Positions 1 to 9,884 of a stretch of DNA of 64,000 nt are shown here, piece by piece. Positions within the stretch are counted from its first letter, which is position 1. The number at the start of each line of letters is the position of its first letter. A program made the position numbers and the translations under genes. This stretch comes from Oreohelix idahoensis (Eukaryota; Mollusca; Gastropoda; Stylommatophora; Oreohelicidae). The notes under the pieces are model-generated. The model was not told where the DNA came from and made no database searches. It saw nothing but the letters and a program-made list of their open reading frames with translations. Where the stretch lies: the NCBI GenBank assembly GCA_024509875.1, contig JAMPIV010004267.1, positions 1-64,000 of the forward strand, read 5' to 3'.

Positions 1-3000
1 TATACTTGGCCGCTTTGAATGAATGTTGCTCGTCTAATCTGGATTCAAATGGCACGGTCAGTTCAATCAGTATGACCTGAAGCGTTGCTGAAGAATGAAG
101 CACTATATCCGGCCGTCTCCGCGATTTTCTGATACTCTCTGGATATGCCCCCCGTCCAGGTAGGTCTACCGCCATCTCCCAGTCGTTTGCACAGTCAAGA
201 AGAGATGGTAAACTGCTACCAGGTTTACTCGGTTTGGGGTGTGCTGACTTTCCTGCCCTCAGAAAGTATGTATTTGTGGTGTCTGGCCGGACTTTGCTAT
301 TCGCTTTCATTCTTGCCTGATCTACTGTCGCAGCAAGCTCATTTAGCACTTTGTTATGGCGCCAAGTGTATCGTCCTTGCCCTAATGCCACCTTACACGC
401 TGAGAGCACATGTTCAAGTGTCTGCCTCCCCTGGCACAGGGGGCACTGCTCATCATCTGACTTTCCCCATTTCACAAGGTTGGTGGCCGACGGCAGCAGG
501 TCATACGTTGATCTAACCACGAAGCTGAGCCTAAGAGGTGCCATATGCCATATATCATTCCATGTCAAGGATCTCTGCAGTGCTCCTTCCCATGTAGTCC
601 ATTGGCCTTGTTGGACCTGCTGCACTGCTTTTTGCAACCTCTTATCATTCTCAGCTCCTCGTATCTCCTGAACCACCATGTCTCTGCGTTCCCTGCTTGA
701 TGCCTTGGACCGCCAGCGGATGTCACCATGCCCAAATCCCCGTCTATTCGTTTGTGTGTATCCGATTACCTCTCTCAGTTTGAGTGACTCTTCAGCAGCA
801 TCAACAGCTTCTTCCACTCTCCACTTCCTTCCCGTTTTCAGTGTGGGCTGAATGGACTTAACCACGTCATCAGCTGACTCGCGTAGCATCATTGAAAGCC
901 TTGCTTTTCCAACCTTGTACTCTTCAACAACTGACTTGAAGGGAAGCAGAAGTTTTGACTTTTTGCAGTACAGTGCTACATCTGACAGACCTGGTGGTAC
1001 CCCTAGCCATTTTCTCATGAACTTGTTGACCTTCTGCTCTATAGCTTCCACTGTACTTGTGCTTATTTCATATATAAGCAGTGGCCACAGCAACTTCGGT
1101 ATCAACATGAACTGGAGGCACCACAGTTTGAACTTTCCCAGGAGTCTGCTTTGGTCTATGATCTGTAGTCCTCTGTCTGCCATTTCTATTGTCTGTTGCA
1201 CTGCCTTCGAGTCTTTTAAAGAGGCATCGTACACCCTGCCAAGACTTTTAACAGGTTCCTCAGTGACAGTAGGGATTCTTTGGCTGGAAACCGTGAATAT
1301 GACCTCTGCTATCTTCCCTTTCCTGACTGATAGGCTTCTCGACTTCTTGGGTTTGAAGCTCATTCTGCACCAGCTGACTAGTTCATCCAGGCGTGCTAAC
1401 ATTCTCCGGGCCTGATGTTCATCTGACGTCAGAATTGTTGTGTCATCCATGAATGCTTTCAGCGGTGGCATGTGATACATTCCACCGAGCTTTGGACCTA
1501 TAGCCATTCCTTCAGCCGCATTGAGGATTACCTGCATAGCCATGACGAATAGTATCGGAGAGATGGTACATCCCATCGCAATTCCAACTTCAAGGCCAAT
1601 CCACTTCGTTGTGTACTCTCTGGTTGAAAATCTGACAGAAAACCCTGCGAAATACAGCTTCAGCATTGCTGCAATCTCTTGTGGAACATGATACATTTCT
1701 AGGGCCTGCCACAACATCTGGTGTGGAACGGATCCATAAGCATTCGCTAGATCCAACCAGATTACATGGAGGTTTGTTCTGTCAGACTTTGCCTTTTGGA
1801 TTGCTTCCCAGATCATTGTGGCATGCTCTAGACATCCTGGTGTACCTGGGATACCTCCTTTCTGAATGGTAGTGTCAATGTACCCATTTGCCAGGAGGTA
1901 TGTAGTGAGTCTTTTTGCCATTACTGAGAAGAATATCTTCCCTTCCACATTGAGTAGTGAGATTGGCCTGAACTGACTGATGTCTGTGGAATTTTGTTCC
2001 TTCGGGATGTAGACTCCGTTTGCCTTTCTCCATTCCTTGCTTACGAGTTGGGTTTTCCACGCATTCTTCAGTAAACGGAGCAGTCGTTTGAGAACCTCAG
2101 GGCATCTTTTATACACCACATATGGAACACCATTAGGACCTGGAGCTGACTTGCATCGAGCTTTCTGGACAATGCTTTCTACCTCTTGCACCGTTGGGGG
2201 CTTGGTGTTAAATTTAGCTCCTGGCTTACCCGGCCATTTAAGGCCTGCCATGCTGCTGAGCAGCTCATTTTTGCGACCATCTGAATATGTCATTCTAAGG
2301 TGTTCTTCCAGGTCTTCTTTCCTGATGTTTAGCGTACCCGACCGTGGCTGCTCAAACAGTTCTTTGGCAAACTTGAAGGGCTCCCTAAAGAATCTTTCCC
2401 TATCCCTTCGAGTCTTCCTTCTCTTCCTGCACAACCTTTCTGCTCTACAAAGGGCATTATGTTGGCCTTTCAGGTGCTCCCAAACCTGTCGTAACCCTTC
2501 CTTCTCTGTGGCAACTGCGTTCTTGAACAGTTTTCGGGCATGCTTCTTCTGTTTCCTGATTTCATCTATTTTAATTTGTCTTCTACTTTTCCGTGGTGGG
2601 TTACTTTCCCTTGAATCCCTCACTCCGAACACTTTGCGACAGTGCAGATATATTATGTCGCCGAAGATTTCCAGCTTCTTCTCCAAAGTTAGCTGCTTCA
2701 GGCTGTTATCCAACTCTTTTGCCAAGGCTTCGTCCAGCTGTTCCCAAAGCCCTTTTGCACTGGCAGGTGGAAACTTTATTGCATCTCTCTTCCCGTCCAA
2801 GAAGTGTGTGAGATCATCATCTGGCAGATCAACTTGAATGTACTCAGCACTGTGGATTGACTCCTGGCTGCGTTCTTCTAACGTCTTATCCGTCGAGACA
2901 GAGCGCTGCTGATCTCCCCCTGATGACCTCCCACACCCCTTTTTCGTTCTGTGGATTTTCATTCCTCTCTGAGTAGAGAATTCCCTACCACAGGCACATG

Positions 3001-3199
3001 GAAATTCCAGCCGTTGTTCAGAGCTCGAAGTCCGTGTAACGGGTCTGGTCGATTCCATTGAGGCGCCTGTGGATTCATCATCCTCCCCCCCTTTCGGTGA
3101 ATCCTGGGGGCATCTATCGTTTTTGGGTCCTATAGCAATTGAATACAGCTTACGGGGTGCTAACCCGGTCAGCCGGTTTCTAGTCTTTCCCAGTGTCAT
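1..3199 (-). CDS. Non-LTR retrotransposon ORF, restriction-like-endonuclease type (R2/R4/NeSL group), 3' end cut by the window
   Basis: Read on the minus strand from ATG at 3199, this frame stays open for about 1066 codons and leaves the window at base 1 without a stop; an in-frame TGA lies just upstream (about 3214). It would encode the single polyprotein of a target-primed retrotransposon. Visible parts: an N-terminal zinc finger (C68, C70, H83, C89, with the F..GM..H spacing typical of R2-like N-termini); a Lys/Arg-rich segment near residues 210-265; reverse transcriptase from about 345 to 600, with SAPGPNG (351-357), FRPISLLN (410-417), the first catalytic Asp in WLDLANAYG (D483) and FMDD (583-586); a CCHC knuckle C919-x2-C922-x7-H930-x4-C935; then a PD-x14-E endonuclease core (P1030, D1031, E1046). 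The order ZnF-RT-CCHC-RLE is that of the R2-like superclade. No frameshift or stop is seen, so this copy looks young. The clade within RLE elements and the 3' insertion site cannot be decided here. Confidence 0.93.
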   Translation of the reverse strand, partial: MTLGKTRNRLTGLAPRKLYSIAIGPKNDRCPQDSPKGGEDDESTGASMESTRPVTRTSSSEQRLEFPCACGREFSTQRGMKIHRTKKGCGRSSGGDQQRSVSTDKTLEERSQESIHSAEYIQVDLPDDDLTHFLDGKRDAIKFPPASAKGLWEQLDEALAKELDNSLKQLTLEKKLEIFGDIIYLHCRKVFGVRDSRESNPPRKSRRQIKIDEIRKQKKHARKLFKNAVATEKEGLRQVWEHLKGQHNALCRAERLCRKRRKTRRDRERFFREPFKFAKELFEQPRSGTLNIRKEDLEEHLRMTYSDGRKNELLSSMAGLKWPGKPGAKFNTKPPTVQEVESIVQKARCKSAPGPNGVPYVVYKRCPEVLKRLLRLLKNAWKTQLVSKEWRKANGVYIPKEQNSTDISQFRPISLLNVEGKIFFSVMAKRLTTYLLANGYIDTTIQKGGIPGTPGCLEHATMIWEAIQKAKSDRTNLHVIWLDLANAYGSVPHQMLWQALEMYHVPQEIAAMLKLYFAGFSVRFSTREYTTKWIGLEVGIAMGCTISPILFVMAMQVILNAAEGMAIGPKLGGMYHMPPLKAFMDDTTILTSDEHQARRMLARLDELVSWCRMSFKPKKSRSLSVRKGKIAEVIFTVSSQRIPTVTEEPVKSLGRVYDASLKDSKAVQQTIEMADRGLQIIDQSRLLGKFKLWCLQFMLIPKLLWPLLIYEISTSTVEAIEQKVNKFMRKWLGVPPGLSDVALYCKKSKLLLPFKSVVEEYKVGKARLSMMLRESADDVVKSIQPTLKTGRKWRVEEAVDAAEESLKLREVIGYTQTNRRGFGHGDIRWRSKASSRERRDMVVQEIRGAENDKRLQKAVQQVQQGQWTTWEGALQRSLTWNDIWHMAPLRLSFVVRSTYDLLPSATNLVKWGKSDDEQCPLCQGRQTLEHVLSACKVALGQGRYTWRHNKVLNELAATVDQARMKANSKVRPDTTNTYFLRAGKSAHPKPSKPGSSLPSLLDCANDWEMAVDLPGRGAYPESIRKSRRRPDIVLHSSATLQVILIELTVPFESRLDEQHSFKAAKY

Positions 3200-3866
3200 C
3201 TGTCTTTCCAGAAGTCAATCGGTCTTTTCCCGATCGTCACTGGTTTGACCATGCAACTATGATAGGAAACTCTTTACAGAGCGATACAACAGGAAGCAAT
3301 CTGATCATCAGAAGTAGTCCCCCCATCCGACAAGTGTTTCGGCCCGATTACTCCTTTACACTCTAAGGGGGGCGGGCCCACTTGGGTCATGACTCCCAAG
3401 CGTCTCAGCTTCCTGTTGTCTTGTATCGAAAATGAACCCATTTCACTTACGGTAGCAACTTTTAATCCACAACGCCAGCCGTGGGGGCAATTGTGAAAGT
3501 AACAAAGAAAAGACAAATTATTCCGTTCGTTCCGTCGCCCTTCACAACTAAGGACACACACTGAGACACGAGCGCGCAGCCAACGAGCCTTAGCCACTGC
3601 GCGCCGCAAGCCACTGAAATTCTGTATCTGACACACTCCCTATAGTATACATCGCCTGTTGCCCCAGAGTCGCAGCCCTTTCACTAGTACACCAGAAAAA
3701 CTCAGCGCTGTGGACTTAGAAAAATTTTGGTGTTTTCTGTACTGCAGCGTTTATTGTCACGATTTCCATTGCCCATTGCGGTTGTTCCACAGCCAGCCTG
3801 ATGCCTTTTCGGCAGTTTCGCTAAGCCTCTTCAGTACCCTTGTTCTAGACTGTCCCTTCAGCCCCA

Positions 3867-3870
<4 letters not shown>
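3200..3870 (-). other. Probable 5' UTR of the RLE retrotransposon
   Basis: This stretch lies between the start codon of the retrotransposon ORF at 3199 and a (TA)n tract at 3871. It is more GC-rich than the flanking AT-rich DNA beyond the TA tract. A minus-strand reading frame of 120 codons (3274-3636) has no recognisable motif and is best treated as incidental. RLE elements usually carry a 5' UTR of a few hundred bases, in R2 with an HDV-like ribozyme; I could not fold this region to test for one. The real 5' junction could be anywhere between about 3640 and 3871. Confidence 0.4.

Positions 3871-3959
<89 letters not shown>
3871..3959. repeat. (AT)n microsatellite
   Basis: A pure AT dinucleotide run of about 89 bases directly upstream (in minus orientation) of the RLE retrotransposon. 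It may be the target into which that element inserted, since some RLE-type elements prefer simple repeats, but this is inference. Confidence 0.97.
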
Positions 3960-3964
<5 letters not shown>

Positions 3965-4752
3965 ATAGTGTAATCTCGCTTGACTATGATGAAAGTAGCG
4001 CCTCGGGCAAATCAGCGGAAATCAGCGGGGTTTTCTTCCAAGATAAAAAACTTCCTTCGTCCGCTCTGTTTGTTGGTGTCAATCGACAACGAAGGTTTCT
4101 GATCTCGGCAATCGTCTTCCCTGTATATACGAGATTACAGGATTCGCTCGAGCTTTTGGGGAACTTCAAAAGCCGTTGCCTTGCTTGTGTTTTTGGGCCC
4201 GCGCGCTTTCAGTTGTCGTAATTTTGACAGCTCTGCTCGCATCGAGCTTCAGGCAAACTTACTAGGTTCGTCCCCTTTAGAAGAAATGACAGTTATATAT
4301 CTGAGTAGCTGCTCGTCAGTGCGTGAAACAAGACAAATAGGCGTGGCTAAAATGTGGGTTAGACAGATAGCGAGAAAGGCATGGATTTTGCGTAACAAAC
4401 GTGCATACTAATGAGGGAAGCAAGGTTGAACGGAATGAGGTGCAACGGTAGGAAGTAAGCGGACGGATCATTGTAGTCTATATACATAACCTGTCACAAA
4501 GATACACAAACCATGTTGTCGCAGTTGCTCCAATATGAATGGACAGACGGTATTGGGAGATATGGTGTCAGTTCGCACATGTCGGAATATGTCAATGTGG
4601 TTAAATATTGAGGCACGGACTGTAATATAATACCCCTGGCAGATGGAATTGGTTGTAATAAACAATTGCAAAGAAATAACATCTGGGAGGAGATTATAAT
4701 GATAGATCTGTGAAATAGTTAGGAAGTCATAGATGGTTGTAAACGGTGGTGA
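3960..4752. other. Unassigned sequence between the TA tract and an LTR-like segment
   Basis: Short open frames occur here (3984-4169 minus, 4181-4411 plus, 4468-4755 minus), but none shows a domain or repeat-family signature I recognise. No tandem structure is seen. Confidence 0.5.
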
Positions 4753-6080
4753 CATTTAACAATGGTTTATTAAGTCACAGCATATCATCACGTAGACATA
4801 AGACGAATACACCGTTACAACAAAAGGTACGAATTATCGCTGCACTCAACAGACTGCACACTCGGCAGTTAACATTAATATCAGCGCTATAATGTCCTCA
4901 CGACTCATAAGACTGCACTCATGGCAGTTAATAATATCAGCGCTATAATGTCCTCACGACTCATAAGACTGCACTCACGGCAGTTAATAATAATATCAGC
5001 GCTATAATGTCCTCACGACTCATAAGAATGCACTCACGGCAGTTAATAATAATATCAGCGCTATAATGTCCTCACGACTCATAAGACTGCACTCACGGCA
5101 GTTAATAATAATATCAGCGCTATAATGTCCTCACGACTCATAAGACTGCACTCACGGCAGTTAATAATAATATCAGTGCTATAATGTCCTCACGACTCAT
5201 AAGACTGCACTCACGGCAGTTAATAATAATATCAGCGCTATAATGTCCTCACGACTCATAAGACTGCACTCACAGCAGTTAATAATAATATCAGCGCTAT
5301 ACTCTCCTCACGACTCATAAGACTGCACTCACGGCAGTTAATAATAATATCAGCGCTATAATGTCCTCACGACTCATAAGACTACACTCACGGCAGTTAA
5401 TAATAATATCAGCGCTATACTGTCTTCACGACTCATAAGACTGCACTCACGGCAGTTAATAATAATATCATAATGTCATCACGTGGAATATTGGCCTTAG
5501 TACTTAAAATACTGCCTACACTGCAGTTTACAAATAACTCATGATGTCATCACGTGAAATATTGGCCATAGTACTCAAAATACTTCAATATCCATAAACT
5601 CTACCTCCGCGGGAAATAATGGCCTCTTAAATCATATCTTCACAAAAATATCCTCCACTAGAAAATACTGGCCTGTACATATTAAGGCCTCTAACATCTT
5701 CGCATCAAATATCCACTTATCCAAAAAACACAGCGAAAACCATCGCTAGACATATTCCTAGTGCTCTGCGCAGACCCACACTTATAGGCTGACTCCCTCA
5801 GTCAACCCCCAGGACACAATGCTCTCTCGTACACACCCAGGGCACACACTGTGAACTCCCTGTCACGTGACTCGACTGTTTGAAACCCCACTCAGTCAAA
5901 ATATATGCAGGCTAGCCGCGAGCTAATCACAGCTCAATACAACTCAGGGATAAATTCCTTACAGGCGTGACTCAACGCTGTGAGTAGCGATCATCGCTCT
6001 GTTCTCGAACATACGAGAAGATATTATTCCTATCCTAAATTTAAACAAGCATCAGCTTAATCGGGCATCAAGTGCCACAA
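4753..6080. repeat. LTR-like segment related to the long direct repeats at 41481-42832 and 47734-49033
   Basis: Several blocks match those direct repeats in order and orientation, at low identity. Around 4760 TGGTTTATTAAGTCACAGCA resembles the motif TGATTTATTCACACTGCAAC at about 41670. Further on come a GACTGC..ACTC..GCAGTTA block, a run of phrases ending in AATACTGGCC or CTGGCCT, GGCTGACTCC..CAGTCA at 5788, GACTCGACTGTTTG at 5871, and GCGAGCTAATCACAGC at 5917. It could be a diverged solo LTR of the same family, expanded by an internal 59-bp array. No matching interior or second copy is next to it. The ends are not defined; the coordinates are approximate. Confidence 0.5.
4850..5469. repeat. 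59-bp tandem repeat, about 10 copies, inside the LTR-like segment
   Basis: The unit contains CGGCAGTTAATAATAATATC, then AGCGCTATAATGTCCTCACG, then ACTCATAAGACTGCACTCA. Successive starts are 59 bases apart (for example 4981 and 5040). Copies differ by a few substitutions; the first two are shorter in the TAATAA run. The single-copy equivalent in the 41-49 kb LTRs is the ACGACTGC..CTGCAGTTA phrase, so the array looks like a local expansion of an LTR-internal motif. Confidence 0.95.
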
Positions 6081-6149
6081 CCCATAATTTAACTTGTCCA
6101 AAAACATTCCAAAGATCACTTCCCTTCCATAGGATCTACTCGTAACAAC

Positions 6150-7640
6150 AACATTTTAAGATTACTCCAGAAATGGTTAAGTACATGGGAGCATCAGGTA
6201 ACCTATTACTCTTAATGGTCCTACAGGCAGCGTGGTGCAACAAGACCATACCAAAGGATTGGGAGATTGCCATCATAACACCAATTTTCAAAAAAGGTAA
6301 CAATCGACATTGTGGAAACCACAGAGGCATATCCCTTCTCAGTGTCCCTGGTAAAATCTACCCTAGAATCCTAGAGCAGAGACTCCGACGCCTAGCTGAG
6401 CCACAATTGGATGAGATCCAGTGCGGATTCCGAGCAAACCGAAGTACTCAAGACCTAATCTTCACACTCAGACAGCTGAGTGAAAAGGCTCTTGAGTATA
6501 AGAGTGAGATCCATCTTTGTTTCATAGATCTGGAAAAGGCGTTTGACATGGTCCCCTGGAGCAAACTTTGGGACTGTTGCCAAGGAAGAACATTCCAGCA
6601 CCTCTTATTCATGCTATACAGAGCTTCTACAAGTCTTGCAGAAATTATGTGAGGACAGCAAACCATAAGTCAGAAGAGTTCAGGACCACCACTGGTGTAA
6701 GACAAGGTGATATCCTGTCACCTTATCTTTTCATACTCCTCATGGACGATGTTATCAAGGCATGTAAGGAGAGAACAAGAACGTATTCAGTTGGGTACTG
6801 GAAGATGAGATAGGTATGTATTTCAGAGCTGGCATTTGCTAATGATGTTGCCCTGATTGCTAAATCAGAGGCACATCTCCAATCCAACCTGCAAGTCTGG
6901 AAGGAAGAGCTGGAGAAGAGAGGGGTGGTCATAAGCAGCTCTAAAACAAAATCCATGGTAATATCACGAGAAGAAAGAAGACATCAGATTAAGCTGGGAG
7001 AACAGGTCCTGGAGCAGGTGGGCCAATTTAAATACCTCGGAGCTGTTATAGACCAAAAGGGAGGCATTAAAGAAGAGTTGGCCACTCGAAAAGCAGCAGC
7101 TGGGATACTTTTTCAGGCCATAAATCGAGGATTCCTCAGCAAGAGAGGTTGTTAAGAAAACGAAGATGGCTGTATACCGCTCCACCTATGTCCCAGTCTT
7201 GACATATGGATGCGAGTCGTGGGTAACGACTACAACCCACAAAAGCCAGATCCAAACCTCAGAAATGAGGTATCTGAGGAAGGTGGTCGAAGTAACAAGA
7301 AGAGACATGGTCCGCAACCAGACACTACGTCATGGCCTAAAATCCCACCCCCTGCAGACCCAAGTAGAACAGTCCCAAATAAGATGGTTTGGCCATGTCT
7401 GCAGAATGGGAGAAGATCGGCTACCACGACAAGCATGGGAAACAAAGAGCCAGGGATCCAGACTCCGAGGACGACCCAGAGTCCACTGGGAGGACAACAT
7501 TAGACAATCTTTGAAGGACCGTGGACTAGAATGTAACCAGGCCAGGAGGAAGACAGCCGATAGGATAGTCTGGCGCTCTCTCTTCCAAACCTCTACACCT
7601 CACGGTTGAAGGGGAACGACTAAGTAAGTAAGTAAGTTTA
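6150..7640 (+). pseudogene. 5'-truncated APE-type LINE (RTE/jockey-like) reverse transcriptase, broken
   Basis: Translating across three frames gives a continuous non-LTR reverse transcriptase: PKDWEIAIITPIFKKG near 6243, GNHRGISLLSVPGKIY near 6316, FRANRSTQDL near 6428, CFIDLEKAFD near 6519, GVRQGDILSPYLF near 6693, then the catalytic box at 6835, which reads FAND instead of FADD. The C-terminus has RWFGHVCRMGEDRLPRQ (from 7383) and RGRPRVHWEDNIRQSL (from 7468), ending with TGA at 7607. Breaks include a frame change near 6570-6600, TAG at 6811 and a frame change near 7145. The copy starts inside the RT domain, as expected of 5' truncation. It ends in a TAAG repeat tail. The exact clade is not decided. 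Confidence 0.93.
7621..7636 (+). repeat. (TAAG)n tail of the LINE
   Basis: Four TAAG repeats follow the LINE stop codon after GGGGAACGAC. Short simple-repeat tails are the usual 3' terminus of RTE-like LINEs. The inverted relative at 11999-12406 ends in the same GAC-TAAGTAAG junction, so this marks the true 3' end of the family. Confidence 0.85.
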
Positions 7641-8587
7641 AGATTACTTCACTGCATTTCCTTCTCATCAAGAAGAAGACATTTCAGACAGCTATTATAA
7701 GGAATAGAAACAGGATTCCAGCATAAGGACAGGACCAAACATTAGAGGATCTTCTGATGTTAGACAGAAAGAAAACTCAACTATAGTACTGGAAACCACG
7801 AGTGTTAAGAACGTACATATAGAATAGCAGTGGGATTACAGTTAACGTAATACCCCGATCACCTGTAAGACGGCCTCTTAAAACCAGTGGCTCGACACTA
7901 TTCAGAAGTTTCCCTGTGCCAGAAGTCTGTAAACCTTATTCCCGGTAATCGAGTTTGTGGTACACCTTTGTGGTACAAGTCTGTGGTTCAAGTTACCAGC
8001 AGTCTACGCTAGACGTCTACATCAGACGGGTCTTCAAGACGCTTGCCTTCACCATTGGAGTGGTTACCCCCAGCATTACCGCCAGGGACGTGCTACTGCC
8101 ACAGAATTTGACGACTGACGGAACAGTCAACAACACCCTTGGGAACCAACAGTGATGGAACCCAACATCAACAACAAATCAACATCAACACCTGTCTAGT
8201 TCAGTATAAATGTCAGGCCCAGCAAAAGAATTTTATTGTAAACGATAGGCACTTTAAAGTCACTACCAGTAATAAAAACAAGAGTGCGTCATTGTTTCCT
8301 AAAAACCCTATTTTAACTTTGTTAACTATAATTTATTATTAAATTTGTTATCTGTAAATACAAATTGATAGTTGATTTAATCATTATTGAGTGAATATCA
8401 CCGTATGATTCAGTTAATTTATATACATAACTATCCAGAGCTATTAAAGTAATGTTTTACTGAATCATTTCAGTTGAGGGCTCAAAAAATACGAACAAAA
8501 TTTCTTTTTCGTCACAGAAGGGGCGGGAAGATAAAACGTTCATGACAGCTTAAATGATCTCAGTTGTTATACTTGATTTCTCACAAT
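7641..8587. other. Unassigned non-coding sequence
   Basis: About 950 bases of AT-rich DNA with only short open frames (7955-8155, 8139-8342, both plus) and no recognised motif, tandem array or RNA gene. Confidence 0.5.
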
Positions 8588-8742
8588 TCCTGTGAGGCTC
8601 CCTTAAGGTAGAAACATCATTCTATTTATATCTCTTCCAAGAGTAATCTTGAGCGAAGGTTAATACCTTTCAATACTCCCATCATTATATTCTAACTTTG
8701 GTCATTGACTGGCAACTACTGCAGAGCAGGTGAGACAAACAC
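8588..8742 (-). repeat. Dispersed repeat family A, copy 1 (minus)
   Basis: This matches, in inverted orientation, the copies at 21585 and 28160 and runs parallel to the copy at 37322. Shared phrases include GAAACATCATTCTATTT, CCAAGAGTAATCTTGAGCG and GCAGAGCAGGTGAGACA. Four copies in one window show a moderately abundant interspersed element. No RT, TIR or Pol III box is evident. Confidence 0.7.
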
Positions 8743-8754
8743 ATTGCCGTAAAG

Positions 8755-8960
8755 GAGTGAAGCGTTAAGAGACTTTATTATACAAGATATTAGCTTTCAA
8801 GAGGTGACGTAACCGGTTTCCTTCCTCGCTGCCTGTGCTGTTCCTAACTACAGTGCAGTCAGGTGCCCTTTTACAGCTGCGTAGACTAGAGCATTACGCA
8901 ACCAGGTTTCAAAGACAGTGACTTTGGTTCGAGAAGCTAGCGCTCTATATTTTTCTGCCA
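8755..8960 (+). repeat. Dispersed repeat family B, copy 1
   Basis: GTAAAGGAGTGAAGCG, the AGAGGTGACGTAAC phrase, CTTCCTCGCTGCCTG and CTTTTACAGCTGCGTAGACT recur in the same order at 24722-24895 (TAGGGGAGTGGAG, AGAGGTGGGGTAAC, CTCTCCTCACTGCC, CATTTACAGCTGGGTAATG). In both places it sits next to, or has lost, a family A copy. Function unknown; probably a non-autonomous element. Confidence 0.6.
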
Positions 8961-9119
8961 CTGGTAGGTGAATTAAAAACAAACGATGGTGACCGAGTAT
9001 TATTATAACTTAATATCCATTTAAGAGTTGTGCAATCATGGAAATAGCTACAACATTTGTTGCCGGCACTCAGACAAACAATATAACAAGTCAAGAAAAA
9101 CATACGTTTTAGTGCTGCA

Positions 9120-9345
9120 CTTTTATTTATTGTCACCACATGAACTAAAACACAGAAAATAAATTAATATGAAACAAATATAAAGGTATGTTATCAGGCA
9201 CTCGCAGGAAATAAAGAAGTAGAACACTAGACAACAGAAAAACAACAGACATGAGTGGCTTACCCAGGATTTGAACACTGGACCTTCCGTGCGACAACCC
9301 CGCCTAGCCATGCAAGCGAATCACACTATCCTCCCTGCCATCTAC
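9120..9345 (-). mobile_element. tRNA-derived SINE
   Basis: On the minus strand the segment from about 9345 to 9250 reads like a tRNA-related head: an A-box-like GGATAGTGTGATTCGC, then CTTGCATGGC, then the B box GTGTTCAAATCCTGG (complement of 9264-9278). A less conserved body follows and ends in ATAAATAAAAG at about 9120. No clean cloverleaf anticodon arm is visible, so this is a SINE and not a functional tRNA gene. It would be transcribed by RNA polymerase III and mobilised by a LINE. Confidence 0.65.
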
Positions 9346-9884
9346 GCATCACCAAATATGATGTTTCAATGACAGGTCATTAGTGCGAACCACAACACAC
9401 GACACCGGAAGTCCACCATGGGCAGTTTAGCCTATTAATGACGCAATCACTTCTGTTGTTTCCCTATCATGCAGTATAGGCCAGTCCAACAAGACAAGGA
9501 CCTTAATACTGTGTCCAGTAAATGATAGTAGACTTAGAACAGGGAGAACAGGACAGAGGGTAGGTTTGGTATTGTATAAACATTTATTACACATTAATTT
9601 ACTGTTTACAGGCCTCGGGTTTCCCTTCCTTATGTGTAATAAACAGAAAATAAATGCCCCATCATTCTATTCCATTGAACACAAACAGATGTTATAATTA
9701 ATCAATAACTCTCACATCGTTCACACACAAAAATATAACAGTGAGAATGCGTTAACAAATTACTCTGTATGGGTGAACAGGAAAAAAAGATGATGAACTA
9801 TTTCAAATATATTCAAGGTACACTCTAATACAATCTTGTACAATCTGATGTGAAAACGTATAATCTGTGTCGTTAATCGTTATT
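9346..9884. other. Unassigned AT-rich sequence
   Basis: No open frame of interest, tandem repeat or recognised element is seen in this stretch. Confidence 0.5.

Noticed and set aside
2037..2837. A 266-codon plus-strand open frame, plus others at 145-516 and 852-1415
   Set aside because: They are antisense shadows of the long minus-strand retrotransposon ORF, whose catalytic motifs are clear.
3659..3973. Open frames over (AT)n tracts here and at 37034-37216
   Set aside because: They translate to Ile-Tyr runs, produced by the dinucleotide repeat.
9245..9345. A functional tRNA gene on the minus strand
   Set aside because: The B box is good, but I could not build a full cloverleaf, and an AT-rich body with an ATAAATAAAA tail follows, as in SINEs.
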